Source of the DNA: Straminergon stramineum
Taxonomy: Eukaryota; Streptophyta; Bryopsida; Hypnales; Calliergonaceae
Direction: 5' to 3'
Length of the DNA stretch: 64,000 nucleotides
Assembly: GCA_963920665.1 (NCBI GenBank)
Contig: OY987272.1
Span: 14,575,001 to 14,639,000, forward strand
In this document: piece by piece, positions 52,235 through 64,000 of the stretch
Layout: each line of letters begins with the position of its first letter
Position numbering within the stretch: position 1 is the stretch's first letter
Translations under genes and position numbers: made by a program
The notes under the pieces: generated by a model
The model's database searches: none
Told to the model about the DNA's origin: nothing
Seen by the model: only the letters and a program-made list of their open reading frames with translations

Positions 52235-52970
52235 CAGAATTCTCTCGTTCCATGCTCAAGATTTCTGACAACGAGAGAAGCCTCGAAATTCGCACTCAAA
52301 CTTCATGAAACCCAGATTGCCAAAGTATTGGGCCCGTAATCTCTTTCCCACCGAAGCTGCGATCAAAGCAGACTCAGATTCAAACCCAATTAATGTGCGG
52401 CGGTTTCGAATAGCTCTCTTGTTCCCTGTTCAAGATTTCCCTCAACCAGAGAAAGCTCCGCAATTCTCACTGAAACACCATGAATCCCAGATCAAAAAAC
52501 TCTTCCTTTAAATTCACACGTAACCCCCTCTACCACCAAAGCTGCAATCAAATGAGAAGCAGTTTCAAACTCCACCCAATGAGCACTTCCTCCTTCAAGC
52601 TCCACCGAAAACCTCTCTCCTTCACTGTTTCAGATTTCGTCAAGCTACATCGAAAAACTTTTTCTTTCCACAAGGGCAGTCAGAACTATTCCTGAGACTC
52701 TTTATAGCGACCACATTGCGGAGAGGTTAGCATCTCACCCCTCACGTCCTCCCCTCAATCTAACAACACCCAATCAATCACAAAGAGCTTCCTCTCTTTC
52801 CCTGTGCAAGATTTCTGTCAACCAGAGAAACCTCCACAATTCTCACGCAAACACGATTCATAGATAAAAATCAATCAATCAAAATAATAAAAACGCTTCC
52901 TCTAAATACACCCGTAATCATCCCCGTTCAAACTCTATCCCACCGAAGCTGTAATCCAATCCGACTCAAC
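52235..52970. repeat. Degenerate tandem repeat of about 185 bp upstream of KAI2
   Basis: A block like CAAGATTTCTGTCAACCAGA with CTCGAAATTC/CTCACGCAAAC recurs at about 52240, 52421 and 52795. A second block, CCCACCGAAGCTGCGATCAA, recurs at about 52345, 52532 and 52934. The spacings are about 185 bp or twice that, indicating four decayed units. Confidence 0.65.
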
Positions 52971-55900
52971 CAGGGTCAGCCGAGACTCTACCCCAAGAGC
53001 AGTAGCAATCCCATTGCGCAGATATTTCAAGAATCTCTGGATTGAAAGTTCCAGCTGGAGTTTTTTGAATCTACCACACAAGTGATGACTGAATCTCTGG
53101 TGCAAGTCGGACTTGTCCTTACCGAGATTGTCGTGGCGGCTTCAATCCAAGCTCTTGCGGCTAATCATTCCAGCGGGTCATATAAGCTTCCATTAATTTG
53201 TGGGGGGATGAGCTTCCATTAACATGTGGAGCCTGGGTTGAGTGAGATGAGATGATAAAGTGCATGGGGAGTAAAGATATCGGCAGGTAGGCGATTAAGG
53301 AGGACCCAATTCGGTAAGTTAACTTAGTGGTGGCGGGGAAGGGGCAGCGCCGCAGCGGGGGACTGCGGGGAGGAATGGGTGGGTAGGACGAATGGGGTTG
53401 CGACACACGTCGACTTGGCGGCTTCAGGGCTTTTTCTCGTAGCGGCTTTTCTAACTGTCCATCGTCCAAGTGGGGCTCCTCTGCGACCCCGCGCCGCGTG
53501 CCCACTTGCCTGCAAGTGGGGCTCTTGAAGGGAACACTGACTGGCCAACGGGAACTGGAGAGTGTTCGCTGCCCTCTGTGTGTATGTTGCAGGCTGTGTC
53601 CATGCTGGGTCTCGTACAGTAGCTCAAGAATAAACAGAAAAATATCATCCGTCCGTTTCATGAAAAATCTTGACGGATTCGATCGATACAACTCATTTGC
53701 AGGGGACCGTAGCTTCATATCGGATTCGATGCTACGATCCGTTCAGCGTCCTCCACAACGCGGAAAGAGCCAGACGACGAATCACACCAGCTGCCAAGTC
53801 ACAGAGATGCTTTGAAGCCCCCAAACCCACTCAGTCGTTGACAGTGACTGTTTTTTTTAATTTTATTTTTGTCACAAAAAGAGACGACTTTAAATTGCAA
53901 GACGAGTAGAAAAGTGTCTGTTTTCACATTCCGTTCTGAATCTCATGAATTTCCAAACCGAACTTTGGTGGAAACATTGATAGTTTTGGGACCCACTGAC
54001 ACCGCACCAACCGAAACTTGTTGTAAATGTGGACCAACTTTTTTTCATTTCAATACCAACTTTCAGCACTGTCTGGCACTATTGGTATGCTCCTTCTGTC
54101 TGTTTTTTTTTCTTCTTGTTATTACCTGAATTCTCGTCACCAGCATTGACTGATGCATACAGTTGGTTCGTTTTCCGTAAATATTCCATGTTGAAATGTT
54201 GAAAATTGTGGTCTATCCCTAGTACACACTAATGGGCTCACAACCGTAAAACTGTACATTAATAATCTCATCCATGGACGGTGTCTGATGCAGTTTCCTA
54301 CAGTGAGCTGACCCCCGTAATAACATTCAAGACTGACCCCACCCTCGCCTCTAAAAAATAGTGGTAATGTTATAGCACCACCTATTATAGACCTGTGATA
54401 ATTATAATGTCAATTTGTGGATACCGTCAGTCATGACTTGGTTTCCGGAGTGCGGGGTGACTGGTTGCTCCGGGGTTCACTCCTAGCTGTCGGTCCCACA
54501 AAAACAAACCCTAATAATAGCGAGACACAACTTGCAAGGGGGAAGTGGGCAATGTCGTGGCACATCGTCTGTCATGACCTTCTTTTCCGCACAAATAACT
54601 TACAGTAGAAGAAATGGTTGCAACTCTGACTGGTCATAGAATTAAGCACCGTCTCCCACTCCCACAATCCCACGTTACGTTATCCTCTACTAACAGTGCA
54701 GTACTAGGAACCACACCACCACTTCCCACACGCCCAGGCGCCCATTCTTGTACTGTACCGTATTGCTAAAATTCAAATGCATGCATTATTTAAACTGGTC
54801 CATGCAGTTATTTTGTTATTTTTTTCCATTTTGGAGTTCTAATAAGGAGCCAGCTACAGTATTTCATCACTTTACTCATGTGATATTTGGGTGATACTGT
54901 ACTTGGTGATATCTATATGGAACCTACAGTAGGTAATACCTCGGACATTTTGGCTATTCCAATGTTAGAAAATACAGCAGGAAGAAATCTGTCTATTTTG
55001 TTCTAAATAAGTAAAACTTAATAACTTTCCTACACAAATAATAGCTATAGTGATTTCTCTCTAGCAACTTAGTGGCGAAAATTCGTCCAAAAAACAACAC
55101 TGATCCACGACACCAACTGGTACTGAACTCTCGTCGTAGTCATATTCATGCATTGCCGCAATCCTGGAAGCCATTCTTTCAACCCTTCTTTGCACGTCTG
55201 TTTACTGCACACGTCAAGCCGTGAGGGAATTTCAGAAGCTACCTTCTTGGGAACGTCGTTGGTTGTCCACTCAGTAACTTAATCAATAATCTCTTGGACT
55301 GAGTACCCACAGTCGAGCTCTGGACAACGCTTTTCCAGTTATCGAAATATCCCACACCGAGGAAAAAACAAAGAATTAGCCGACGGAATGACGGACAGTG
55401 GGATTTCTTGCAATAAACTTTGATTAATGGGAGTAGGCAGGAATGTGGCCTTCGATGCGGAATATCCAGGAGATCGACATAAAACTACGCCCAGTTGACG
55501 GAGGTTATGTCGATAACCTGATCCTCAGGGACTGGGTCCAGTCGTGTCAGTGTCTGGAATAAATCTAACAGGCTAGAATGAGAAAATAATGGGCACATGC
55601 ATTCCCAGTTTCCTCGTACTTCCTTGGAACTGCTACAGCCCCCACTCGAATCACACACCGTGTCGTGGTCCGTGACAAATGATCGGGAAAACCCGTCAAA
55701 GTTAGCCGCTGGAAGCCGGTTGCATTTAATAGTGAATTTCATTCAAATGGCAGTAATATTGCGCCATTTCTGACATATTCCATGCTATTTTAATGGAATG
55801 TCGTGCAATTTCTAACATATTCCGGGCCATTTTAATGGAAGGTTGCATCAATTTATTATATTACCACCATTTTCTTGAAATTCACCATATTTTCAATGAT

Positions 55901-56510
55901 GTAAAACTAGAAGGAAATTGGTGGGGACGGAAATCAAATAGTGCACCCTTCAAATTGGAAGATATTTTATCCACCTTTTGTCAATATTTGGTGGATTTTA
56001 GTAGTTGTGGAATAATATTCACTGGCTAATATTTGGGCAAGGCAAAAGTCATACCCAGGTATTAGCCTTGTGAAGCATGGTATCAAACTAAGGGGTTCAA
56101 CAACTTGGGCAGTATTGAGGAATTTTTTGTAATGGGGTAAAATGCATGTTGAAAATGTTTATGCTCTATAATAGTTTTGATCTGTGACTTCTGTAATGCA
56201 TTCAATTCATGTTGTGACAATTTGTTTTTGCTTTGACTTGTAGAAATTGGATTTAGAATCCCAACTTGCACCTCTAGCCCCTTGAATACCAAACATCCAA
56301 ACCAAGAGGCCCAAATTGGGTCACATTTATGTTGGTAGAAATTTGAGTAGGTAATATGGTGTCTTTGTTTTTAAAAATTCTTTGGTTGTACCTACACATA
56401 CAATATTCTTCATTGATATGAATATAGCCTCTCCTCAGAATCAATTGATTTATAATCTTCAAATTATGATGATTTAAATTGGTGGTTTTCAAATAACGAG
56501 TCCTTTTCCT
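52971..56510. other. Intergenic DNA, nothing recognised
   Basis: The left part (to about 54700) is less AT-rich than most of the window but shows no gene that I can support. A long minus-strand open frame at 53718-53161 lacks recognisable domains and is low-complexity at its end. A short direct repeat around GACATATTCC lies at about 55756-55845. Confidence 0.35.
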
Positions 56511-58801
56511 TTCAAGAGTTAGATAAGGTCAATTGTACATAGTGTCCCAATGTCCATAAGCATTTACTCTATAAGCATTTTATTTACATACCAATCCTAG
56601 GCAGTACCTTGTAAGGGTAGTAGAAGAACCATTTGAAGAAGGAGAATTTTTCGATTCCTAAATTCTTTTGATTTCATGCAAATTTTTATTATTCTCAACT
56701 CCATCTTGGATGAGTTGAGAGGTTGGCCTTCAAATGGTGAAGGGCTTTGCGAACTTCAATTCCTTCCAAGGATGCAATATTAATTAGTACTTTTAGTTTG
56801 AAATTTATTTCACTGCATTACAAGAAGATGGCAATTTTATTGTTGCCAAATTCGTTTGGGAGGAAATTGACCAGTGAAAAATTGATATTATAGCCTTGTA
56901 AGAAATAAATTGGTACATTTTGTGATTGAGAGGATGCAAGCAGTGACCACTGGAAAAAAAAAATAGTCTTTATCTTGGAAGGAAAAAATTTACTGGAGGA
57001 GCTCCAAAAAATTTCCCGAACACTGGTCCGCGTGCCTTCACTCAAGATCGCTCATTTCCAGACTTCCAAATTTCCAAATTCTCCGCTGGGTAGTTAAAAA
57101 TAACCGCAAATTCTCTATCGATCTTGACGAATATCAAATCGGAGAGGCAAGATGTGACGGCAAGATCCACCAGACTGCATACAATTATTTAATAGTATCC
57201 ATCGGTTTAATTACGCCGTGATGATCGATCTCGTGTCTGATCTACCTCGATCGATCACGGTAATTTTCAATGAAATGGCAACTTTTCGTCACTTTCGGCA
57301 ACGTTTGTACAATTATTCTAGTGCTAACCTTCAAATGAATGTGGACCTGTCGCTGCATGTTATCAAAAGGAAAAATTAAACAGCTTGCACATCGCATTTG
57401 TGGCAACCAGAGTCACGTACTCAAGAACCGCCAAGACAACCTAAAGAATATTGCGTCAGCTGATAGAAAACGCACAATCTCCAGATTAATTCATGGACAG
57501 TAGCCTGAATGTGTGATTGCAAACCTGATAAATACATGTCGATCGCAGACCAGACAAGAACTGGATTGATTGGGTGAATGAGCGGCAATACTGCTGTCAT
57601 GCGCTAATTATTCCGAAGTGGATGGGGTGCAGTAACGAGATTGGAGCCTTTGCAGCAAAGCGACTGGAAGTGCATGCTACCTAGGACGTGATTGATTGTA
57701 GGGCTGTCGGTTGTGCACCACTGTTCCCTGGGGTGTTTGTATTATTAGGCGCGGACTCCGATTCTAGATTCCAGATTCCAGCGGAGTGGTGGATTGCCAG
57801 AGTGTTTAATAATAATGTACAGGAGGAGCGGATTACTCGGGAACTTTCTCTCTAGCTAGAGCGGACACATGTTGCGTCGGTGGTAATGGGTCGCGGTTCA
57901 ACTGCATGCATGGAGAACGCCACTTGTGACACTGCAGCAGCGTCCAATTTGTCTACGTATTCGTATTTTGACACAAATGTAAATTTTGAAGCGTGCATTG
58001 TTAAGTGGATCCTACAACTAAATAGTGAAATTAGGTTGCCTTGACAATTAACAATTAGGTTTCTTTATTCCAAGAAAATTACTGTACAAGACATCAAAGT
58101 CGATAAATATTGCTAGAAATATTTCCATTTGTACACAAGGAGGTTTATGAGTCCCAATTACAACAATATCTAATTCAAAAGTAGTGCATTCTTGTACAAT
58201 ATGAGTAAAAATTTATATAGTGTCAAATGTCAAGGAATTAGTGTGGGGCAATCTAATTTCACTATTTAGTGCTAGTCCTTTCATGCCTATTTAAGTCCTT
58301 TCAGTTACAAATATTGGAAATTTTTGCTTATATTTTTGTGTAAATATATTTTTTAGTTCAACTTCATGATCTTCATCAAATAGGTCACAAAAGGATTTAA
58401 ACATTCAAATATTACTTTGGATGAATGAGAAGTCATTTGGAAGAAACATTGTCTCAGAAAGTTTTGTACATTGTTTAGATTTTGAACTTTACATGCATAT
58501 TTCATTAAAATAGAGTTATTCTACAAACTTGACAATTTTAGGTTTAGACCATGCAATCCATTTGCAACATTTAGCCACGTCTTTACTTTCAATAAGTTCA
58601 GAAACCATCACAAGGAAGGCTTTACAACTTTGATCCCCCTCAATGTGCAAAAGACAAAAGAATTATGGCCTTTACGTAAAAGCATGCAATAGTTGTAAGA
58701 GGATAATTGAAATTATTGGCCATCCATTTAACTATTTTAGAAAGAGGTTCATATAAAGGGGGAGTTTACTGCTCCTGGATAACTATTTCTAATTGGTTGC
58801 T
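56511..58801. other. Intergenic DNA, nothing recognised
   Basis: 57000-57900 is locally GC-richer and contains several GATCGA-type sites, but no coding frame or RNA gene can be supported. 58330-58480 resembles 44810-44950. Confidence 0.35.
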
Positions 58802-58830
58802 TTAATCCCTAAAGGACCAAGACTTTCTTT
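58802..58830. mobile_element. Isolated TTAA-family end
   Basis: TTAATCCCTAAAGGACCAAG followed by a T-rich run matches the terminus and first bases of the 953-bp element at 22981. No opposing end was found within the next kilobases. Confidence 0.4.
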
Positions 58831-59869
58831 TTTCTTCTCAAAATTGTTTTATCTATTGCAAAGTACAAGTAGCTTTAAGAAAAAAAATTGCATATTGAAC
58901 CATAGGATCTTGTACTTAATAGTATGAAATTGTATAGAAACACTACAAGGAAATGGGCACAAATGCAACTGCAGAAGAATAACTTCTTCTTCGGAATGAC
59001 TAAAGAATGAATTGGGCTTCTTTATTGCACTAGTTGAGCTTTCTCGAGGGTGATTGCAAAAAAGACTAACCATTTTTTTTAGTATTTTGTGGGTCATATA
59101 CAATTGTAGGTAGAAAAGGGGTATTTTAATGTTTTCATTTTTTTTAATGAACCTCAATGAAATAAATAAAACTAAAAATTGGCAACTTATAAAAGACTTG
59201 ATGGTGATGAGATTTCACCAAAAGAATGAACTTGAAAACATCTTCAATATTCATAAATGTGTGCACCATGGAACCCCTTTGGGGCCTATTTGCATGAATG
59301 TGGAGGAGATAAAGTAATGAATTTTTGAATGCCCCTCATATAGAATATGCCCAACTAGTGTGGGAATAGACCACCAAAATTTCAGCTCTAGATCATTAAA
59401 TTTGGGTACTTCCCAATATTAAAAAAAACCCATAAGTGTGACAAATTAGAGAAAATCATTCTTTAAAATTTCTGAAAATAAGGGATACAATTACAATCAA
59501 GATATACACAAGCACAAAAATTTCAAGTTCATTGGAATCATACTTCAAAATTTATAGCAGAAGACAAAATTAGTTTGGCAAAATACTACCAAAAATGGTT
59601 GGTCTTTCTTGCAATCACCCTCCACAACATCTGAGTTGTCTAGCAATTGTTGGCGTGACTTAGGGATAAGGAGTTTATGATGTCAAACCTTCATCCATTG
59701 ATTTTCCTTCACAACATCATTGAACTTTCAATGTGGACTTACAAAATTCCACTATGGAGGCCCCTATGAAACTAGAGTAAAACACTATCATTTATTCATC
59801 TATGATGATTGTGCTTCACTCTAAGGTGACTACCTAATGACTTCCACATTACTACATTCTACAAAAAGG

Positions 59870-60290
59870 CTTTTTTTTTTCCTTTAATTTTCTATTATCT
59901 TTTTCTTTGCTTTTTCATTGTTGATTGAAAATTTATTTTCATCTTTTTTCTCTTGTTTTCCTTATGAATCTTTACTCTCTTTTTTATTTTGATTTCTTCA
60001 TAATTTTATCTCTTTCATTGCTTGAATTTAGTTTTTGACTCTTTCTACTTTGTCATATTTCTCTTTTTTTCTGTATTTTTTCAACCTTTTTATTTGGTTT
60101 TTCTTTTTTGTAATTTTCTTTTCTTTTTTTCATTTTCTCTTCTCTTCTTCATTTATTCAAATCTTTTTAAGTCTTTCCAATTTCTCTTCTCCTTGTTTAC
60201 CTTTTTCATTGTTTAAAAATACATTCCAAGATAAAACTTCTTTTCTCTTTTCTTTTGAAATTGTGCAAAGAAATTATAGCTAGTGGCTTT
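59870..60290. repeat. Polypyrimidine-rich low-complexity tract
   Basis: About 400 bp dominated by T and C on the plus strand, with repeated TTTTCTT motifs. The phenylalanine-rich open frames here are an artefact of that composition. Confidence 0.8.
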
Positions 60291-61088
60291 TTCTCTTTAT
60301 TGGTGTACACTATTTTCTTCTTCAAGGTCCACTACATGATTTGTTTAAACTCCTACTCATTTGCTAACAATGACTTCTGGAAATTTGCACCATTATCATT
60401 CCACTACTTCTGAATACTTTATATACTTCACATATAAATAACTAGGGGCTCCAATAAACATACACTAAGATATTCAAATCGGATCAGCGATAGTCATTAA
60501 GTCTCATTTTTCCCTTATGCGGATAACAACATTGCCTCTCTAGTGCCACTACATAATGACTTCCTATGACAAAGAATGACTATTCAAAAGTCTCGGACTA
60601 CTATGCACCCACTCTACTATTGTTTTGGTGCCATGCGCACTTCATTATGTGATTCATAGACATCTTGTGCAACCATCATTACACTTTCTTTGCATGAAGT
60701 GAGAAGACCTAGGATAATTGCATACATCCATATTTTGGAGAAATCGAATAGGTGACCCTAGTACTCTTCTTGAATCAAATTGCCAATCTTCTTAGCAAAT
60801 CTGTCTATAACTTTTGATAAGAGACCCAAAATCTAAAACAAATTTGTGAAGATGAAAGTGACAAAGATTGATTTTTCAACTTTTATAATCTACTATGCCT
60901 AAATGAGGTTTGAAATATTACTTATAACATAATATTAATTCCTATGTTTCACATATCCCACATGGTTTGTCACGCCTCCTACTACCCCACTTGTATAAAG
61001 GCTTGTCATTTCATCTTTTCATATTCACACTAAGTGGCTTTGGAAGCCTTTAGCCATGCAACACACCTACCAAATATGGTGTAGTGTA
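60291..61088. other. Intergenic DNA, nothing recognised
   Basis: About 800 bp with no supported feature. Confidence 0.4.
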
Positions 61089-63487
61089 TACTTTCTCTGT
61101 TTCAAAGTAATTGTCACATTTTCTAAATTTTTTTATCTCAAATTAAATTAAATGTTTCAAAGGTTCTTGTACATGAAAGGAATTTTCAAAAATTTATTTC
61201 AATTTAGAACTCCTTCGTTGAGTCCACAATCTCTCTTTTTTATTACTAGGAATACCACTTAAGCCTTCAAAAACAAAATTCTTGACAATACAAAGGCATA
61301 AAAACAAGCATGACAAACAAGGACAAACAAAGGCACCATCACTCCAAAAAAAATAAAACTAACAACTCTCTCGCACTCCTCCTCTAGAGGAATGATGAAA
61401 TCAAGTAGTGACAGCATAGACTGAGGATGGCAAGCAATTGTTAAAAAAAAGAGTGCTCTGTATATTCCCAAACGATTTGACTTTGAACAATGCCCAAATT
61501 ATAATCAGAAAAAACTTCTAAGGGCAATTTAGTAGAACACCATTTACAAGGGGACTAGTTGATGTAAGTTGAAATCTAATGCATTAATTAAACTTCTTTA
61601 AATAATGCAAGCTTCTAATGGAATTGTAATGTCAATTAGTGCCATCAACCCCGAAATTGAGAAGGAAAAAATTTCAAGTTGGGTCTGCAAAACCAAAGTT
61701 GTCACTACATACTCCTAATCTTAGCCTTATAGTTCACTTTAGAGAATTGGACGTGAACCTCATGTTTGGAAGATTTCTCATTCCTTCAAAGAACATTGGA
61801 ACATGATAAGAAAACTATGTCTTTGGTTTTGTTTCCAAAAAACACAACATGTTTTCTAAAACACCCTACATTCAACAATAAACATCCACAAGAATGTGAA
61901 TTTGGTTTGATGTTGAGGAAAACATAAGCGGCTAAGTTGGAAAACAAGTAGATGTCATTGCAAACAAACATGTTCTTAGTGATGTTAGAAAAAACATAGT
62001 CATGTTTTCTTGTGAGTTGTGACGTCCCAAAAAACATAGACTACGACATTAGCAAGTAGTTCCATTTTGACTTGTGGTAAGTTTGTAAAATTACTATGGT
62101 CTATGATAAAACTTTGACCATATATGAAAAATTTAGGGAAAAGGCAAACATGTGGCATACTTTGTGAAAAAGGAAAATGGATGGATGTGCATTATGGATG
62201 AAAAGAGTTGGTTTTTATAAATGTGGGGTAGTAGGAAGTGACACAATCCATACGGGATATGGAAAACAAGAATTGGTTTTCATGTAAGATGTCTCCAAAA
62301 ACATCAAGATGTTTGAAATAACTTCCAAATGTCTAAAACTACATGTAGACATGTAAAACAACATTGACATGTATAGTGATCAAGTTCCCATATTCTAATT
62401 ATCCCATATCTTTTGTCTTACCATGGACGGAGAATGGATATAAATATGACCCTTTTAACCTTCATTCTCACTAACTTTCAAAGAAGTAATTTGTTCATTT
62501 TACCATCAAAAAATCTCTTGATAGTAGATGGTAAGTTTTTGTAATTTATTTTTAATTCAATAATTTTTTGGTTCATTTTCTTTTCTTTTATATAATTATT
62601 TTTTATTGATCTTGCCTTATGATTAGGGTATGCACTAGTTGATGTCTTCCAAAATATTTAGTTTGACATCTCAAAAGCAACATCAAAATTTTTTAACAAC
62701 ATAAAAGTTTGTTGACAAGGCATGCCACGCCACTTTTCCTACCACCATGTCAGATGCCACATCATGTGCCACATTGGAATCAGGCTTGAAGGAAAAAAAA
62801 TCATGTGGCTCTCATTGCCGATGTGGTGCTTACATGGCATCCACATGGCGCATTTGAGGGAGCTTGAAAGACCATGTTATTTGTGATGTTAGAAAAAATC
62901 AAGCTCAAAATGGATGGTTTTTTCCACATTTTGGCTTGTTCAATTATAAAGAATTTTAGATGGCATCAACATTGATTTTGTCAACATCAACTTCGACACC
63001 GTCACGCATTTTTCTAGACATCCAAAAACATCATGTTTTCTTACACTGAAAAGTGCTAATTGACAAAGAATCACAAACTCTAGCTACAAGAAAAACATCA
63101 CGGTACATCGATTGCACCTCATCATAATTTTTGAGAGGAGATCATCGAAATTCATGGATAAAATTGTCAAGAAAGGTTGGACGTTGGAACCCATTGACAT
63201 TGAATGCAGAGAACATCTTCAAAGTCAAATGCACTAGAGTTGATAGTAGGATGACCGATGTTTAATGTACCAGAGCTAGTTGAAGATTTTGAGAAAATTG
63301 TCATTTTTGCTACTTTTTTTCAACATGTTGAGCTTGACTTCTAACTTCTAACTTCCAAACTTTTAAGCCTACTAGGATTGACTAAAGGCTACAACAGTTA
63401 TGCATTTTCATCCAAATAGGAGCACTTTTCAAGTTAATCTAGTGCTTTCCAAGAAACCTCTAATTTATTTTGAGATAGAGGGAGTAT
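61089..63487. mobile_element. Possible mariner/Stowaway element bounded by CTCCCTC-type ends
   Basis: The left end TACTTTCTCTGTTTCAAAGT and the reversed right end TACTCCCTCTATCTCAAAAT both resemble plant Stowaway/mariner termini. They lie 2.4 kb apart with TA at each edge. No transposase frame with the catalytic acidic triad is visible between them, so this may be one decayed element or two separate MITE ends. Confidence 0.35.
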
Positions 63488-64000
63488 GATGTATGGTATA
63501 TTGTTGTAGAACTTTGAATGTACCCATATGCAACTATAGAATGACTATTCCTTGTGCAATTGTCATTACTCTCCTTTGTGCACACATTGTTGCAACTTGA
63601 AAATGATAGGAAAATGATTTCTCACATCCTTGGTGAGTGACTTGACCCCTAAATCCACATCACTTCAGAATGACTTGCCATGTTTTAGTCCATCTAAACA
63701 GTGCAAAGACTCCATCATAACTTCTAAATGACTACATAATGACTTTTGACATGGCTATCCACGTCAAATGTATAATAGATTTGTCGTAACTTAAAAATGA
63801 CTTGTAAATGATTGGCCACATAGGTGTCCAGGTAGGACAGAAGGAAGAAGCACTTTCCACATGGCATCACAACAACCATTTCTTGAGGTCAAACTTTCTT
63901 ATTCTATTCAACGATAATTGTCTTTGATCCATTTATACATCCACGGTATAAACTACTGGTGATAATAAACTAGGAAGTCATTTGAAAACGATTTGTGAAC
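63488..64000. other. Intergenic DNA to window end
   Basis: No gene or repeat recognised. Four similar phrases around AATGACTTG/AAATGACT between 63670 and 63810 hint at a weak short repeat. Confidence 0.35.

Noticed and set aside
53161..53718. 185-codon open frame on the minus strand
   Set aside because: No recognisable domain; arginine-, proline- and serine-rich composition expected from GC-rich non-coding DNA; overlapping frames of similar length on the other strand.
60022..60283. Phenylalanine-rich open frames resembling membrane segments
   Set aside because: They come from a T/C-rich low-complexity tract, not from coding selection.

Overview
The window is nuclear DNA from a land plant. 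The evidence is spliced genes with GT-AG introns, AACCCTA-type promoter boxes, a TTTAGGG telomere-like motif, and a KAI2-type karrikin receptor. Short introns, AT-rich intergenic DNA and gene sequences that do not look like seed-plant orthologues suggest a bryophyte, most likely a moss. I infer the lineage; I did not prove it.

Four spliced genes can be reconstructed. In each, intron phases match and the reading frame stays open. (1) APC6/CDC16, a TPR subunit of the anaphase-promoting complex, on the minus strand at 255-6915, 17 exons. (2) A minus-strand gene at 31465-34370 for a secreted protein with two tandem S-protein-homologue (SPH, plant self-incompatibility S1) domains. (3) RuvBL2 (Reptin) AAA+ ATPase, plus strand, 38507-40590, 3 exons. 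(4) A KAI2-like alpha/beta-hydrolase, minus strand, 50701-52065, 2 exons. They act in unrelated processes (cell cycle, secreted signalling or defence, chromatin, butenolide/karrikin perception) and do not form a pathway.

Layout. 0-7 kb is APC6 and its promoter. 7-31 kb is AT-rich DNA packed with non-autonomous transposons: a Harbinger-type MITE, CACTA-type MITEs, a Ty1-copia gag relic, a long-TIR element split by an insertion, two families of about 180-bp tandem arrays in opposite orientation, a TIR family sharing GGGAGGCAACCCATT ends, and several elements whose ends read TTAACCCCTAAAGGACC (TTAA target, piggyBac-like geometry). 31-34.4 kb is the SPH gene, whose stop codon lies inside one of the TTAA elements. 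35-38.5 kb is more repeats. 38.5-40.6 kb is RuvBL2. 40.8-44.6 kb is a large inverted repeat carrying two copies of a gene 5' end. 45-50 kb holds short tandem arrays, decayed coding-like sequence and a broken second copy of the RuvBL2 3' end. 50.7-52.1 kb is KAI2, whose intron contains extra copies of its own exon-2 start. 52-64 kb holds a degenerate repeat array upstream of KAI2 and then mostly unrecognised sequence, a pyrimidine-rich tract and a possible mariner/Stowaway pair of ends.

The most unusual items are the TTAA/CCCC element family, the tandem-SPH protein whose C-terminus is supplied by such an element, the 100-bp triplication of the KAI2 intron/exon junction, and the 3.8-kb inverted repeat with the duplicated RuvBL2 tail beyond it.
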